Positions 62,590 to 64,000 of a stretch of DNA of 64,000 nucleotides are shown here, in pieces; positions within the stretch are counted from its first letter, which is position 1; every line of letters begins with the position of its first letter. This DNA comes from Clavaria fumosa (Eukaryota > Basidiomycota > Agaricomycetes > Agaricales > Clavariaceae), in NCBI GenBank assembly GCA_951802425.1, contig OX637799.1, positions 558,001-622,000 on the forward strand, read 5' to 3'. Below the pieces are notes generated by a model. It had not been told where the DNA came from, did not search any database, and saw only the letters and a program-made list of their open reading frames with translations. A program made the position numbers and the translations under genes.

Positions 62590-62905
62590 CCATCACCCTC
62601 TCTCCTCCCTTTCTCCCATCCCCAGCAACGACGACAGCGGCGACGGCACCCTCACCCTCTCTCCTCCCTTTCTCCCATCCCCAGCAACGACGACAGCGGC
62701 GACGGCACCCTCACCCTCTCTCCTCCCTTTCTCCCATCCCCAGCAACGACGACAGCGGCGACGGCACCCTCACCCTCTCTCCTCCCTTTCTCCCATCCCC
62801 AGCAACGACGACAGCGGCGACGGCACCCTCACCCTCTCTCCTCCCTTTCTCCCATCCACAGCAACGACGACAGCGGCGACGGCACCCTCACCCTCACCTC
62901 CAGCG
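62590..62905. repeat. 58-bp minisatellite, five copies
   Basis: The unit (CTCTCTCCTCCCTTTCTCCC, ATCCCCAGCAACGACGACAG, CGGCGACGGCACCCTCAC) is not a multiple of three, yet no frame is closed by stops. The resulting 340-codon open frame cycles through three readings of the same unit and is therefore not a gene. Confidence 0.95.
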
Positions 62906-63520
62906 ATGATGATGACGGCGGCAGCACCCTCACCCTCACCCTCCTCCAGTGATGACGACGGCGGCGGCGGTACCCTCACCCTCTCTCTCTCCTCCAGTGA
63001 TGACGGCGGCGGCGGCGGCACCTCCTCCCTCTCCCTCTCCCTCTCCTTCAGTGACAACAGCGATGGTGGCGGCAGCGGCAACAACAGCAATGGTGGCGGC
63101 GGCAGCAACAACAGCGATGGTGGCGGCGGCAGCAACAACAGCGATGGTGGCGGCGGCAGCAACAACAGCAATGGTGGCGGCGGTGGCAACAACAGCGATG
63201 GTGGCGGTGGCAGCAACAACAGCAATGGTGGCGGCAACAACAGCAACGGCGGCAGCAACAACTGCGATGGCGGTGGCAACAACTGCGACGGCGGCAGCAA
63301 CAACTGCAATGGCGGTGGCAACAACTGCGACGGCGGCGGCAACAACTGCGATGGCGGTGACAACAACAGCGATGGTGGCAGCGGCAGCAACTACAGCGAC
63401 GGTGGTGGCAACGACGGCGGCAACGACAGCAACGGTGGCGGCGGTGATGGCGGCGACAGCGGCAGCGGCGGCGGCAGCAGCAGCAATGGCCCAGGCCCCC
63501 TACTGCAGTCTCAGACTGAC
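62906..63520. repeat. compound trinucleotide-like repeats (GGC/AAC/GAT)
   Basis: Degenerate GGTGGCGGCGGCAGCAACAA and CAGCGATGGTGGCGGC words, dense from 63055 to 63500. Open frames in five or six readings are composition-driven. Confidence 0.9.
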
Positions 63521-63730
63521 AGCGGGGACCTGGGCCATTGATTTTGTGGTGGCTGGTGTGCAGAGGAAGGAAGGAGCAGTGGTGGCAGCAGGAAGCGGCA
63601 CATAGCACTACCATAGTCTACTGTAGTATCAACCCAGGCTACCATTTGAGACAAGTGAACTACCATGTACCATTGAATCACATTTATGTCCTTTGTATAC
63701 TCTGGTGCATTGTATGGGATCTACTCAGTG

Positions 63731-63848
63731 CTACAGAGCAATATATAAGAACTACCATTACTACAGAGCAATATATGGGAACTACTGTTACTACAGAGCA
63801 ATATATGGGAACTACCATTACTACAGAGCAATATATGGGATCTACTGG
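63731..63848. repeat. 30-bp minisatellite, four copies
   Basis: CTACAGAGCAATATATGGGA plus ACTACCATTA in near-identical copies. Confidence 0.93.
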
Positions 63849-64000
63849 GTCTATATAACTCGTTACTAGCTACTGAGCTACTGCTGCTACCATGACTACA
63901 TAGTACTATATTGTTTGAACTTTTTTTCCTGATGGAGTCCGAAATGAAGTTGTCGAGGTACTGCAGACACAGCAGCTCGAAGAGCCTCTCCCAAAACAAT

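Noticed and set aside
62519..63605. Open frames of 188-340 codons on both strands
   Set aside because: Generated by the 58-bp repeat and GGC/AAC repeats; the reading rotates with each copy.
63930..64000. Possible host exon on the minus strand at the right edge (FWERLFELLCLQYLDNFISD)
   Set aside because: Codon composition looks gene-like, but only ~24 residues are visible and no family is recognisable.

Overview
This 64 kb window is from a filamentous fungus, almost certainly an agaricomycete basidiomycete. The evidence is the short GT-AG introns (46-70 bp), a GH18 chitinase, an SNF1/AMPK beta-subunit gene, a Medusa-like (DUF7082-type) regulator, a KDZ transposase fragment, a Helitron-type Pif1 helicase and chromodomain Gypsy elements. 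It is a transposon-rich block with a few host-gene islands. No telomeric repeat, rDNA or bacterial-style operon was seen.

Layout. 1-1.7 kb: 5' part of a Ulp1-like cysteine-protease gene running off the left edge. 2.6-10.2 kb: a plus-strand LINE whose ORF2 is broken by one stop codon and by a 293-bp hAT-type MITE with a perfect 8-bp target duplication. 10.2-11.8 kb: an AMPK beta-like gene with at least two lesions. 12.8-14.6 kb: a complete six-exon GH18 gene with a Pro/Thr-rich insert inside the catalytic domain. 14.9-26.0 kb: a ~32-bp minisatellite split by a 10.4-kb non-coding LTR element (TSD CTACT), which itself carries a 6.5-kb minus-strand LINE (12-bp TSD).

26.0-37.8 kb: decayed Copia and Gypsy sequence containing a second hAT MITE, a 1.1-kb inverted repeat with no mismatch visible by eye, a 2.9-kb pogo/Fot1 transposon and a 1.5-kb tandem duplication; insertion order can be reconstructed. 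38.7-40.65 kb: 3' half of a KDZ transposase. 40.7-42.7 kb: a large minisatellite. 42.7-44.1 kb: a Medusa-like gene lacking recognisable 5' exons. 44.5-48.2 kb: a Helitron-derived Pif1 helicase gene between two related 42-bp minisatellites. 48.7-51.1 kb: an unidentified gag-like element. 51.2-57.1 kb: a nearly intact chromodomain Gypsy element on the minus strand. 57.1-59.8 kb: another LTR, a decayed Copia gag-pol and a tRNA-derived SINE. 59.8-64 kb: minisatellites, a solo LTR (TSD CTTTT) and a MITE.

Young and old copies differ in CpG content. The intact Gypsy, the pogo element and the host genes are CpG-rich, whereas the old Gypsy and Copia copies have almost no CpG and many TGA stops where the young copy has CGA or CGG. 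This fits methylation- or RIP-driven decay. All calls were made by reading the sequence; no search was run.
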